Shown: positions 1 through 9,094, counted from the first letter of the stretch. The stretch: 64,000 nt of DNA from Rhodoligotrophos defluvii (GCF_005281615.1 NZ_SZZM01000003.1:228207-292206), one strand, 5' to 3'. Translations and numbers: made by a program. The notes: generated by a model not told the origin, from the sequence alone.

Positions 1-49
1 TCACGGCAAAGGAGGAAGCGCTCCTCCTGATGCGGATGGGAGCCAAGTT

Positions 50-53
<4 letters not shown>
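1..53 (+). CDS. 3' end of an upstream ORF, coupled to the recombinase
   Basis: A frame entering from the left edge stays open and stops with TGA at 51-53; its visible C-terminus is TAKEEALLLMRMGAKF. The stop overlaps the TTG start of the recombinase (TTGA at 50-53), the arrangement expected for translational coupling. Recombinases of this type in alphaproteobacteria are often preceded by small DUF-type genes of the same element, so this could be one of them, but only about 16 residues are visible and no family can be assigned. Confidence 0.45.
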
Positions 54-1789
<1,736 letters not shown>

Positions 1790-1806
1790 CAACGCATCGT
1801 GCGCCT

Positions 1807-1834
1807 TACATAAGCTCTTTTGCAGTTTTGTAAA
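1807..1834 (-). promoter_or_regulatory. Sigma-70-type promoter of tRNA-fMet
   Basis: On the minus strand, TTTACA (1834-1829) and TATGTA (1812-1807) are separated by 16 bp, about 20 nt ahead of the tRNA 5' end. The stretch from here to about 1992 shows no gene and no other clear signal. Confidence 0.5.
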
Positions 1835-1992
1835 CCCCTTGCCGGCGCGTGAAACGGATTGTTCACAAGCTCGTCTCGTCCGCCTATATCGGCACCGCAT
1901 CGAGGCGCATTCGCGCGGGGTTCACCCCTGTCATTTTCCAGGCCATCTGCGTCGGGATCCATCGTGGGCTAGATCAGCACCGGCTCATCCGT

Positions 1993-2022
1993 TTGACACC
2001 GATCACCTCAATATTGTATTAT
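1993..2022 (+). promoter_or_regulatory. Sigma-70 promoter of the DUF1185-fusion-LLM cassette
   Basis: TTGACA at 1993-1998 and TATTAT at 2017-2022 are separated by 18 bp, about 65 bp ahead of the first cassette gene. The -35 is a consensus match. Confidence 0.65.
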
Positions 2023-2031
2023 GGTATACCA
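2022..2031. promoter_or_regulatory. GntR-like operator palindrome
   Basis: The perfect palindrome TGGTATACCA overlaps the last base of the -10 element and the predicted start of transcription. GntR-family repressors commonly bind short T-G-G-T...A-C-C-A palindromes of this kind, and occupancy here would block initiation. No GntR gene is in the window, so the regulator is inferred only. Confidence 0.5.
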
Positions 2032-2087
2032 AATCACCGGTCGTTGCGGCCGGCTTTTGACAGCCCCTCGATGGGAGCCAGCGCAGA

Positions 2088-2675
2088 ATGCAGCCATCCA
2101 TCCGCAAGACGGTGACCTATATCGAAAACACGCTCATTGAGGGTGGCCAGGCGGCGCCGCGCCCGCTCCGGCTGATCGGCGTTGCGGCGGTGATCGCCAA
2201 CCCGTGGGTCGGGCGAGGGTTCGTTGCGGACCTCAAGCCGGAGATCAGGGCCTTCGCGCCTGTGCTGGGCGAGCGGCTCACCGCCGAGATCGTAGCCGCT
2301 GCCGGTTCGGGCGATGCCATCGAGGGGTATGGCAAGGCAGCCCTCTGCGGCACGGCCGGCGAGGTTGAGCATGCTTCCGCGCTGATCCACACCCTGCATT
2401 TCGGCAACCACTATCGCCGGGCGGTGGGCGCCAAGACCTATCTCGCCTTCACCAATCTGCGCGGTGGGCCGAACGCCCCGATCGTCATTCCGCTGATGGA
2501 CAAGCATGACGAAGGCCGTCGTTCCCACTATCTAACCATTCAGTTCCAGATCAATGATGCACCGGCGCCGGACGAGTTGGTCATCGCCCTGGGCGCTTCG
2601 ATCGGCGGCCGTCCGCATCATCGCATCGGCGATCGCTACCAGGATCTCAAGGAACTCGGTGACCTGCATGGATGA
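2088..2675 (+). CDS. DUF1185 (AA_synth) family protein
   Basis: A 195-residue protein that resembles the DUF1185 / amino acid synthesis family, soluble proteins of unresolved function. The family look is carried by the N-terminal RKTVTYIENTLIEGG segment, the internal GKAALCGTAGEVEHASALIH stretch and the VIPLMDKHDEGRRSHY segment near residues 140-155. No signal peptide or membrane segment is seen. ATG 2088 is preceded by GGGAG at about 2073. It is the first gene behind the operator-controlled promoter, and its stop overlaps the start of the next gene by 8 nt, so co-translation is likely. A role in the same oxidative pathway as the downstream monooxygenase is inferred from this arrangement; no reaction can be assigned. 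Confidence 0.85.
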   Translation: MQPSIRKTVTYIENTLIEGGQAAPRPLRLIGVAAVIANPWVGRGFVADLKPEIRAFAPVLGERLTAEIVAAAGSGDAIEGYGKAALCGTAGEVEHASALIHTLHFGNHYRRAVGAKTYLAFTNLRGGPNAPIVIPLMDKHDEGRRSHYLTIQFQINDAPAPDELVIALGASIGGRPHHRIGDRYQDLKELGDLHG

Positions 2676-4443
2676 TCGGCTTACGGCTCAAGTCGAGGCG
2701 GCGGATGGCAAGCCCGTGACCATCGGCTATATCCGGGCCGGCCAGGGAAAGCCTGTCGTGCTCATCCACGGGGTGGGCATGCATGCGGGCGTCTGGCAGC
2801 CGCAGGTCGAGCGCCTGGCCGAGCGGTTCGATGTGATCGCGGTGGACATGCTGGGCCATGGCGTCTCGTCGCTGCCGCCGGAGAAGGCGACCCTTGCCAA
2901 TTATGCCATGCCCGTGCTGGGCCTCCTCGACCGTCTCGGCATAGAGAGCGCCTTCGTTGTCGGCCATTCCATGGGCGCGCTGGTGGCTCAGGAGATCGCG
3001 CTCACGGCGCCGGAACGGGTGAAGCGGCTGGTTTCTCTGAATGCGGTGTTTCGTCGGCCACCCGAGATGGCCGCGGCGGTGCGCGCGCGGGCTGCGGGCG
3101 GCGCTCCGGCGGATGACCCTGCCGCGCTCGCCGTAACCCTTGCCCGCTGGTTCGGCGATCCCGTCCCCCTGCCCCATGCGGAAGCCGCGATCATTACCCG
3201 GCGCGCACTGACGGCGGTCGACCGCGAAGGCTACCTGCGCACCTATCGCCTGTTCGCCGAGGCCGACACGGCCCATGCGGAACGGCTGTCCGAACTTGCC
3301 ATGCCGGCCCTGTTCATGACCGGCGAGCGGGATCCGAATTCCCTGCCCGCCATGTCCGCCACCATGGCGCGCCTGGCGCCGAAAGGCCGGTGCGTGGTCA
3401 TTCCCGGCGAGAAGCACATGATGGCCTTGACCGCGCCCGACCGGGTGACCGAGGAGATCATCGCCTTCCTCGAGGAGAGGCAATCGTCCGCGCCCCTGCT
3501 CATGACGACAGCGAGCGAGCCGCCGGACCCGATGGATTACCGGCGGGCGCTGGGGGCGTTCCTCACCGGCGTGACCATCGTGACCACCATCGACGAGACC
3601 GGCGCACCGAGGGGCTTCACGGCGAATTCCTTCACCTCGGTGTCGCTTGAGCCGCCGCTGGTGCTCGTCTGCATCGGCAAGCAGGCGAGCAGCTATTCCA
3701 CCTTCACCACCGGCAAGAGCTTTGCCGTGAATGTGCTGGGTGAACACCAGAAGTCCATCTCCAGCATCTTTGCCTCGAAAGCGGCGGACAAGTTCGCCCA
3801 TGTCCGCTGGCGCCCCGGCTTCACGGGAAGCCCGCTGATCGATGCGGCGGTTGCCACGTTCGACTGTGATCTCGAACAGCAGGTCGAGGCGGGCGACCAC
3901 ATGATCCTGATCGGGCGGGTGCGCGCCTTCGCCCATGCCTTGGGCCAGCCGCTCGGCTATTGCAGGGGCGCTTACGTATCGCTCGGCCTCAGCCAGGAGG
4001 CCCTTGCCGACACGTCCGCCGACATGACGGTGGGCGCCATTCTCGAGGATGACGGCCGCGTGCTGTTCTTCGAAACGGAAGACGGACGATACGTGCTGCC
4101 GGCCGGGCGCGGCATCGGCAGCCTTGCCGATCGCGACAGCCTCTTGGGGCGGCTGGCCGCCCGCGGCATCGAAGCCGAGCTGGGCTTCCTGTTCGCCGTG
4201 TGGGATGAGGCTGGGCCCAAGCCCCATGCCCATGTCTACTATCGCGGCACCCTGCGCGGGGCACCCAAGCAGGGCCGCCTCGTGGCGCTCGACGATATCG
4301 CCGAGCTGCCGATCGCCAGCCGGCCAGTCAAGGCCATGCTTGCCCGCTATGTGCGCGAACGGGAACAGGATACATTCGGCATCTATGCCGGCAATGCGGT
4401 TGCCGGCGAAGTACGGCGGGTGGTGGAGCCTGCTTCACCTTAG
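2668..4443 (+). CDS. Three-domain fusion: alpha/beta hydrolase + flavin reductase + Nudix-like domain
   Basis: The 591-residue protein contains three apparent domains. Residues 1-270 are an alpha/beta hydrolase with oxyanion HGVG (34-37), nucleophile elbow GHSMG (Ser101), acid Asp222 and His250. Residues about 288-440 are a flavin-reductase-like FMN split barrel (MDYRRALGAF, GFTANSFTSVSLEPPLVLVC, then a C-terminal GRV...YCRGAY), the kind that feeds reduced flavin to two-component monooxygenases. Residues about 452-575 look like a Nudix fold (GAILEDDGRVLFFE, YVLPAGRG, HVYYRGTL), but the REUXEE catalytic box is absent. ATG 2668 is chosen because it starts just before the hydrolase fold and overlaps the previous stop; the open frame extends upstream without homology. 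A luciferase-like monooxygenase follows, which fits supply of reduced flavin by this protein and hydrolysis of a product or substrate. RutD and RutF are separate proteins with these two activities in pyrimidine catabolism; this is not a Rut operon. Confidence 0.85.
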   Translation: MDDRLTAQVEAADGKPVTIGYIRAGQGKPVVLIHGVGMHAGVWQPQVERLAERFDVIAVDMLGHGVSSLPPEKATLANYAMPVLGLLDRLGIESAFVVGHSMGALVAQEIALTAPERVKRLVSLNAVFRRPPEMAAAVRARAAGGAPADDPAALAVTLARWFGDPVPLPHAEAAIITRRALTAVDREGYLRTYRLFAEADTAHAERLSELAMPALFMTGERDPNSLPAMSATMARLAPKGRCVVIPGEKHMMALTAPDRVTEEIIAFLEERQSSAPLLMTTASEPPDPMDYRRALGAFLTGVTIVTTIDETGAPRGFTANSFTSVSLEPPLVLVCIGKQASSYSTFTTGKSFAVNVLGEHQKSISSIFASKAADKFAHVRWRPGFTGSPLIDAAVATFDCDLEQQVEAGDHMILIGRVRAFAHALGQPLGYCRGAYVSLGLSQEALADTSADMTVGAILEDDGRVLFFETEDGRYVLPAGRGIGSLADRDSLLGRLAARGIEAELGFLFAVWDEAGPKPHAHVYYRGTLRGAPKQGRLVALDDIAELPIASRPVKAMLARYVREREQDTFGIYAGNAVAGEVRRVVEPASP

Positions 4444-4488
4444 AACGGGATGACTTGTCTTCAAGCCGCCATCTCGCTCTAACTTGCT

Positions 4489-4539
4489 TGAGCATGATCT
4501 TTTCCGAAAACCGGTGTCCACTTTCCGGGATCATGCTCA
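4489..4539. repeat. Rhizobial intergenic palindrome (RIME-like)
   Basis: TGAGCATGATC at 4489-4499 is complemented by GATCATGCTCA at 4529-4539, and TTTTCCGAAAACCGG fills much of the space between. The sequence leading in from 4443 (TAGAACGGGATGACTTG..., AAGCCGCCATCTCGCTC) also belongs to the recurring element. It is a well-known dispersed element in Rhizobiales and supports the taxonomic placement. It separates the fusion gene from the LLM gene and could form a strong mRNA hairpin. Confidence 0.8.
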
Positions 4540-4566
4540 GAGGCCGTCAGCGATGGAGCGCGCCCC

Positions 4567-5619
4567 ATGCAGTTCTCGCTTTTCGTCCACATGGAGCGTT
4601 CAGATGCCACGCAATCCCACGCCGCGCTGTTTCGCGAGCTGGTCGAGCTGGTGGAGATGGCCGAGGCGGCCGGTTTTGTTGCCGCCTGGGTGGGCGAGCA
4701 CCACGGTATGGAATTCACCATCTCGCCCAACCCTTTCATCACCCTTGCCTATCTCGGCGCACGCACCTCGCGCATCCGCCTCGGCACCGGCACCGTGATC
4801 GCGCCGTTCTGGCATCCGGTGAAGCTCGCAGGCGAGGCGGCCATGGCCGACGTGGCCACGGGCGGGAGGCTCGATCTCGGCATTGCCCGGGGTGCCTATT
4901 CCTTCGAATACGAGCGGCTGTTCCCCGGGCTGGACGCGGCCGCGGCCGGCCAAAGGATGCGCGCCATGATCCCTGCCCTGCGCGGGTTGTGGCAAGGCGA
5001 TTTCGAGATGGCGGGGCCCTACTGGAGCTTCCCCAAGACGACCTCCTCGCCCAAGCCGCTGCAGCACCCGCACCCGCCCATTTGGGTGGCGGCGCGCGAT
5101 CCGAGCTCGCACGATTTCGCCGTGGCCCATGGCTGCAATGTGCAGGTGACGCCGTTGGCTTCGGGTGACGAGGAGGTGCGCAGCCTCATGCAGCGGTTCA
5201 ATGCCGCCTGCGAGGCTCATGCGGACCTGCCGCGGCCCAAGATCATGCTGCTGATGCACACGTTTGTCAGCGACACGGCCGCCGAAACCGATCGGCTGGT
5301 TGAGGACCTGTCGCTGTTCTATGCCCAGTTCGGGGCGTGGTTTCAGAACAAGAAGCCGGTGCATCAGGGCTTCCTGGAGCCGCTGAGCGAGGCCGACCGA
5401 GCGGCGATGCCGCAATATCAGCCAGAGGCGATCCGCAAGGCGCTGGTCATCGGCCAGCCGGATGAGGTGATCGCCCGGCTCAAGGCCTACGAAGCGCTCG
5501 GCTATGACCAATACTCGATCTGGATCGACAGCGGCATCGGGTATGAACGCAAGAAAAAGTCGCTGCGCCTGTTCATCGACGAGGTCATGCCGGCTTTTCA
5601 GGCCAGCGCCTCGGCATAG
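4567..5619 (+). CDS. LLM class (luciferase-like) flavin-dependent monooxygenase
   Basis: A 350-residue protein of the bacterial luciferase-like TIM-barrel family. Family landmarks are the N-terminal FSLFVHMER strand, LVEMAEAAGFVAAWVGEHH (about 30-48), the RIRLGTGTVIAPFWHPVKLAGE segment (about 70-92), GGRLDLGIARGAY and the late GQPDEVIARLKAYEALGYDQ. These enzymes use reduced FMN and oxygen to oxidise substrates and normally depend on a separate flavin reductase. The upstream fusion protein supplies such a domain, 123 nt away across a palindromic repeat. ATG 4567 is preceded by GGAG. The substrate cannot be inferred. The last 22 nt overlap the convergent ArsC/Spx-like gene. Confidence 0.9.
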   Translation: MQFSLFVHMERSDATQSHAALFRELVELVEMAEAAGFVAAWVGEHHGMEFTISPNPFITLAYLGARTSRIRLGTGTVIAPFWHPVKLAGEAAMADVATGGRLDLGIARGAYSFEYERLFPGLDAAAAGQRMRAMIPALRGLWQGDFEMAGPYWSFPKTTSSPKPLQHPHPPIWVAARDPSSHDFAVAHGCNVQVTPLASGDEEVRSLMQRFNAACEAHADLPRPKIMLLMHTFVSDTAAETDRLVEDLSLFYAQFGAWFQNKKPVHQGFLEPLSEADRAAMPQYQPEAIRKALVIGQPDEVIARLKAYEALGYDQYSIWIDSGIGYERKKKSLRLFIDEVMPAFQASASA

Positions 5620-5948
5620 AGCTCCGGCTTGAATCCCACCAGGATGCGGCCGCCGCCGAGATCGAGCACCGGCCGTTTGATCACCGAGGGTTGCGCCTGC
5701 ATCAGCGCGATCGCCTTGCCGCGGTCGAGGTCGGCCTTATCCGCTTCCGGCAGCTTACGGAACGTGGTCCCGGCGCGGTTGACCAGGGTCTCCCAGCCTG
5801 CTTCGTCGCTCCAGCGCTTGAGCCGGGCTGCGTCTATGCCGGACTTCTTATAGTCGTGGAAGGTGTAGCTTACGCCATGGCCGTCAAGCCAGGCGAAGGC
5901 CTTCTTCATGGTCTCGCAGTTCTTGATGCCGTAGATGGTGATCGCCAA
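5598..5948 (-). CDS. ArsC/Spx family protein (YffB-like)
   Basis: A 116-residue thioredoxin-fold protein of the ArsC/Spx/YffB group: ITIYGIKNCETMKKA at the N-terminus with a single Cys (about residue 11), FHDYKKSG, then VIKRPVLDLGGGRILVGFKPE near the C-terminus. The motif is NCETM, not a CxxC, as in YffB-type proteins of unknown physiological role. The start is TTG at 5948, chosen because GGGAG lies 7-8 nt upstream and the fold begins immediately. It converges on the LLM gene with a 22-nt tail overlap. Arsenate reductase activity is not supported by context. Confidence 0.88.
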   Translation of the reverse strand: MAITIYGIKNCETMKKAFAWLDGHGVSYTFHDYKKSGIDAARLKRWSDEAGWETLVNRAGTTFRKLPEADKADLDRGKAIALMQAQPSVIKRPVLDLGGGRILVGFKPELYAEALA

Positions 5949-6026
5949 GGCCGGGCTCCCGCATGCTCTGGTGTGCTGAGATGGGCTGGAGCATAGGACC
6001 TGGAGGCCGCCTCGGCCAGATCCCCG

Positions 6027-6935
6027 TCAGGCACTTTCCACCAGATCACGCGCCGAGGCGACCCTGCCGACCCGTTCGGCGAGGCCCGCGGCATCGAAGG
6101 GTGCCCTCACCTTGGCATCATTGTCGAAATAGACGAACACGTCCCTGCCCGCTCGCCGCGGCTTGGTCGGCGGTAGCACCCGGATCGCATCGGACGGCTC
6201 GTGTCCCTGCGCCCATGCCTCCACCCGCGCGGCCCAGCGGTCGAGCGCTTCGTCCTCATAGCCACTGGTATAGAGCACTTCGGAGCCGTGCAGCCGGCAA
6301 TAGACGAAATCGGCGGTCAGGTCCATGAGCAGCGGCCATTCCACCGTATCGGCGCAGACCAGGGCCACATCGTGCCGCCGCAAGAGAGCGATGAACTCCG
6401 GGCTGCGGAAGCTCTCGTGCCGGATCTCAACCGCATGGCGCATGGGACGCTTGGCGTCTATCGCCAGCCAATTGCGGCCCTCGACCCTGGGATCGTGATG
6501 GCGTGCGAGCTCCAGCGCCTGCCCGGTGTCCTTTGGCAGCAGCGCCAGGAAGGCGTCCCATATGTCACGGTTGAAACGCATGCGCGGTGGGAACTGCCAC
6601 AGGATGGGTCCGAGCTTCGCCCTAAGCCGCAGCAGGCCCGACGCCAAGAAATTGGCAAGCGGCACCTCCACATCGCGCAGCTTCTTCATATGCGTGATGA
6701 AGCGAGGGCCCTTCACGGCGAACACAAAGCCGTCCGGCGTCTGGTCGTGCCATTCGGCGAAGTTCTCCGGCCGCTGCATGCGGTAGAAGGTACCGTTGAT
6801 CTCAATCGAGCGAAAGCGCTCCGCCGCGTAAGCCAGCTCGCGTCTCGCCGGCAGGCCGCGGGGATAGAACACGCCGCGCCAGCCGGCGTAGGTCCAGCCG
6901 GAAATGCCGATGCGGATTGTGCCGGACCTTGCCAT
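6027..6935 (-). CDS. DUF72 domain-containing protein
   Basis: A 302-residue protein with the DUF72 (YecE-like) TIM-barrel signature: IRIGISGWTYAGWRGVFYP at the N-terminus, FRSIEINGTFYRMQ, FVFAVKGPRFITHMKKL, an ILWQFPPRMRFN strand, AVEIRHESF, YCRLHGSEVLYTSGY, and VFVYFDNDAK near the end. The family is widespread and its biochemical function is unknown. ATG 6935 is taken because the open frame extends far upstream without homology, and GGGAG lies 11 nt ahead of this ATG. It stands alone on the minus strand. Confidence 0.9.
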   Translation of the reverse strand: MARSGTIRIGISGWTYAGWRGVFYPRGLPARRELAYAAERFRSIEINGTFYRMQRPENFAEWHDQTPDGFVFAVKGPRFITHMKKLRDVEVPLANFLASGLLRLRAKLGPILWQFPPRMRFNRDIWDAFLALLPKDTGQALELARHHDPRVEGRNWLAIDAKRPMRHAVEIRHESFRSPEFIALLRRHDVALVCADTVEWPLLMDLTADFVYCRLHGSEVLYTSGYEDEALDRWAARVEAWAQGHEPSDAIRVLPPTKPRRAGRDVFVYFDNDAKVRAPFDAAGLAERVGRVASARDLVESA

Positions 6936-7052
6936 GCGCAATCGCTCCCGTAAGCTTACAGGGATAACGGGCAGCGCCCGACCGGTGTTCCCGGCGCCGG
7001 GCCGTTCACGGGTGGGCAGCCTGCCGCACCAGCTAAGCAAGGCGGGGGAAGG

Positions 7053-7781
7053 ATGACACTGCGCAACGAGACGCTGACCTACGAGGCCGACGGACTGAGC
7101 ATGGCCAGCCAGTTCTACTGGGATGACGGCTTGGCCGGCCGGCGCCCGGGCATATTGGTGTTTCCGGAGGCCTTCGGGCTCGGCGAGCATGCTATGTCGC
7201 GGGCGCAGCGGCTGGCGGAGCTTGGTTATGCCACGCTCGCCTGCGATCTGCATGGGCAAGGCCAGGCACTCGACGACCTGGAACAGGCGCGAGCCGCCAT
7301 TGCGCCGCTGCGGCCCGACCCGCACCGCACCCGGGCGCGGGCCCGTGCCGCTCTGCAAGCGCTGACCGCTCGCGCGGAGGTGAACCCGACCCGGATCGCG
7401 GCGATCGGCTATTGCTTCGGCGGAACCATGGCGCTGGAGCTCGCCCGCTCCGGCGCGCCCATTGCAGCGGCAGTCGGCTTCCATTCCGGGCTCGCGACTG
7501 TGGCGCCGCAAGATGCGAGGAACATCACGGGCAAAGTGCTGGTGTGCATCGGGGCAGACGACCCGGGCATTCCGCCGGAGCAGCGCGCCGCCTTCGAGCA
7601 GGAGATGCGGGAAGGCGGCGTCGACTGGCGGCTGCACCTCTATGGCGGGGTGGTGCACAGCTTCACCAACCCCGCCGCCGACCGGCTCGGCCGGCCGGAT
7701 TTCGCCCGCTATGACGCCGGCGCCGATGCCCGCTCCTGGTCGGAAATGCTGGCCGTGTTCAACGAGGTGTTTCCGGGCTGA
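7053..7781 (+). CDS. Dienelactone hydrolase family protein
   Basis: A 242-residue alpha/beta hydrolase of the dienelactone hydrolase family. The nucleophile is a Cys in GYCFGG (about residue 125), the acid Asp in GADDPG (about 170) and the His in VVHSFTNP (about 200), the Cys-Asp-His triad of this family. Family members open cyclic lactones in chlorocatechol pathways, but many stand outside such pathways, and no catechol genes are nearby. ATG 7053 has a strong GGGGGAAGG site. The 3' end overlaps the convergent ABM monooxygenase gene by 73 bp. Confidence 0.9.
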   Translation: MTLRNETLTYEADGLSMASQFYWDDGLAGRRPGILVFPEAFGLGEHAMSRAQRLAELGYATLACDLHGQGQALDDLEQARAAIAPLRPDPHRTRARARAALQALTARAEVNPTRIAAIGYCFGGTMALELARSGAPIAAAVGFHSGLATVAPQDARNITGKVLVCIGADDPGIPPEQRAAFEQEMREGGVDWRLHLYGGVVHSFTNPAADRLGRPDFARYDAGADARSWSEMLAVFNEVFPG

Positions 7782-8089
7782 CCGGACTTGAGATCGGCGC
7801 GGAGCGGTTGCCAAATGGAAATATCGCGTGGGCTGTCCAGCAGTTCGGGCAGCGCATCATGCCAAGGCTTGCGATAGGGGCGATTGAGCTGCACGGTCAT
7901 GACGTCCTCATGGCTTTGCCAGGCCTCGTACAGCATGAAGCGGTTGGGTGTTCCCGGATCCTCGTGCAGCACCGCTTCGATAAAGGTGTCCTCGTGGCGC
8001 ATGGCATCGAGGACACCGTTCAGCAGCGATAAGAATCGCTCGCGCTGCTCCGGCTTGACATCGGCAGTGATGAGATAAACCACAGGCAT
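7709..8089 (-). CDS. Antibiotic biosynthesis monooxygenase (ABM) domain protein
   Basis: A 126-residue protein with the small ABM ferredoxin-like fold: PVVYLITADVKPEQRERFLSLLNGV, a central FIEAVLHEDPGTPNRFMLYEAW strand pair, HEDVMTVQLNRPY, then a C-terminal tail of about 28 residues that looks disordered. Such dimeric enzymes act on quinones, haem or reactive metabolites; the substrate is unknown here. ATG 8089 is preferred over a start 30 nt upstream because GAGGAGTG lies at the right distance and the fold begins here. Divergent from the HTH regulator gene, with a shared palindrome between them. Confidence 0.85.
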   Translation of the reverse strand: MPVVYLITADVKPEQRERFLSLLNGVLDAMRHEDTFIEAVLHEDPGTPNRFMLYEAWQSHEDVMTVQLNRPYRKPWHDALPELLDSPRDISIWQPLRADLKSGQPGNTSLNTASISDQERASAPAS

Positions 8090-8145
8090 GTGTTCACTCC
8101 TCGTTTGGGGCACACCCACTCTGCGGGAAGTGACCGCGCCGAGCG

Positions 8146-8162
8146 ACTACCTGAGAGGTAGT
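8146..8162. promoter_or_regulatory. Perfect 17-bp operator palindrome between the ABM and HTH genes
   Basis: ACTACCTGAGAGGTAGT is a 7-bp perfect inverted repeat with a 3-bp spacer. It sits 17 nt ahead of the HTH start and about 57 nt ahead of the divergent ABM start, a position from which one regulator could control both genes. The HTH protein next door is the obvious candidate. Confidence 0.55.
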
Positions 8163-8179
8163 TTTGGAAAGGCCGCACC

Positions 8180-9028
8180 ATGAGCAACACGTTCGGAGAG
8201 CATCTGCGCAGCTGGCGCCGGCGCCGCCGTTTGACCCAGATGGAGCTTGCGTTCCGGGTCGAGGTTTCGCCCCGGCATCTCGGCTTCGTCGAGCTGGGCC
8301 GCGCCTCGCCAAGCCGCGCCTTGGTGCTGCGGTTGGCAGAGGAGCTGGACGTGCCGCTGCGCGAGCGCAATGTCTGGCTGATCGCTTGCGGCCTTGCGCC
8401 GATTTTCCCGGATCGGCCGCTTGCGGATCCCACGCTTGCGGCCGTCAGATCCGCCATTGACCTGACGCTTGCTGCCCATAGGCCGTTCCCGGCCTTCGCC
8501 CTCGACCGCCACTGGAATGTGGTCGCATCGAACGGCGCCGTGCCCGAGCTATACGACAGCGTCGACGACAGCCTGCTCGCTCCGCCGGTGAACGTCTTGC
8601 GGCTTTGTCTGCATCCGCGCGGCCTGGCGCCGCGCATCCGCAATCTGGCGGAATGGACGCACCACCTGTTGCGGCGGCTCGACCGCGAATTCGAGCTGAC
8701 CGCGGATCCTGCATTGAGCGCGCTCCAAGAGGAGGCGAAGCAGTATCGGCGTCAAATGTCCCGACCACCGTCGGCCGGGCAAGCGCCACAAATCGCCATC
8801 CCATTGCGCATCGCCACCTCGCTGGGCGACCTCGCCTTTTTCAGTACGGTGAGCGTATTCGGCACGGCCGTTGACGTGACCCTGTCGGAAATCGCGCTGG
8901 AGCTGTTCTATCCCGCAGACGAGGCGACGCGGCAGGCGGTCATGCGCGCGTCCTGTAACGAGGCGGGAGCCCGTGCCGAGGAGTTGGTGGGCGGTGAGAG
9001 ACTCGAACTCCCGACATCCTCGGTGTAA
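8180..9028 (+). CDS. XRE-type HTH regulator with MmyB-like ligand-binding domain
   Basis: A 282-residue transcription regulator. Residues about 5-65 are an XRE helix-turn-helix (FGEHLRSWRRRRRLTQMELAFRVEVSPRHLGFVELGRASPS). Residues about 105-260 look like the MmyB-type PAS-like ligand-binding domain (FALDRHWNVVASN, NVLRLCLHPRGLAPRIRNL, LSEIALELFYPADEATR). Regulators of this layout usually sit divergent from a small oxidoreductase gene that they control, as here. The C-terminal residues after about 268 (VGGERLELPTSSV) are an antisense reading of tRNA-Val, where the stop occurs. GGAAAGG precedes ATG 8180. Confidence 0.9.
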   Translation: MSNTFGEHLRSWRRRRRLTQMELAFRVEVSPRHLGFVELGRASPSRALVLRLAEELDVPLRERNVWLIACGLAPIFPDRPLADPTLAAVRSAIDLTLAAHRPFPAFALDRHWNVVASNGAVPELYDSVDDSLLAPPVNVLRLCLHPRGLAPRIRNLAEWTHHLLRRLDREFELTADPALSALQEEAKQYRRQMSRPPSAGQAPQIAIPLRIATSLGDLAFFSTVSVFGTAVDVTLSEIALELFYPADEATRQAVMRASCNEAGARAEELVGGERLELPTSSV

Positions 9029-9060
9029 ACGAGGCGCTCTACCAACTGAGCTAACCGCCC
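8985..9060 (-). tRNA. tRNA-Val (anticodon TAC)
   Basis: A 76-nt cloverleaf with encoded CCA (TGG at 8985-8987). The acceptor stem is GGGCGGT/ACCGCCC, the anticodon arm CCTCG-TTTACAC-CGAGG, and the T loop TTCGAGT. The 3' part overlaps the HTH gene antisense by 44 nt. Confidence 0.97.
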
Positions 9061-9072
9061 GGACGGCCGTAT

Positions 9073-9094
9073 CCGGTCGCCGTATGGCGACCGG
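9073..9094. other. Perfect 9-bp hairpin ahead of tRNA-Val
   Basis: CCGGTCGCC at 9073-9081 pairs with GGCGACCGG at 9086-9094 around a 4-nt loop. It lies 12 nt upstream of the tRNA 5' end in the transcribed direction, between hup and the tRNA. There is no U-tract; it may be a processing hairpin or a hup 3' end structure. Confidence 0.45.

Noticed and set aside
2647-4233. A 528-codon minus-strand open frame opposite the hydrolase-reductase fusion
   Set aside because: The plus-strand frame has intact catalytic motifs in three domains; the reverse frame is His/Gly/Arg-rich and has no start signal.
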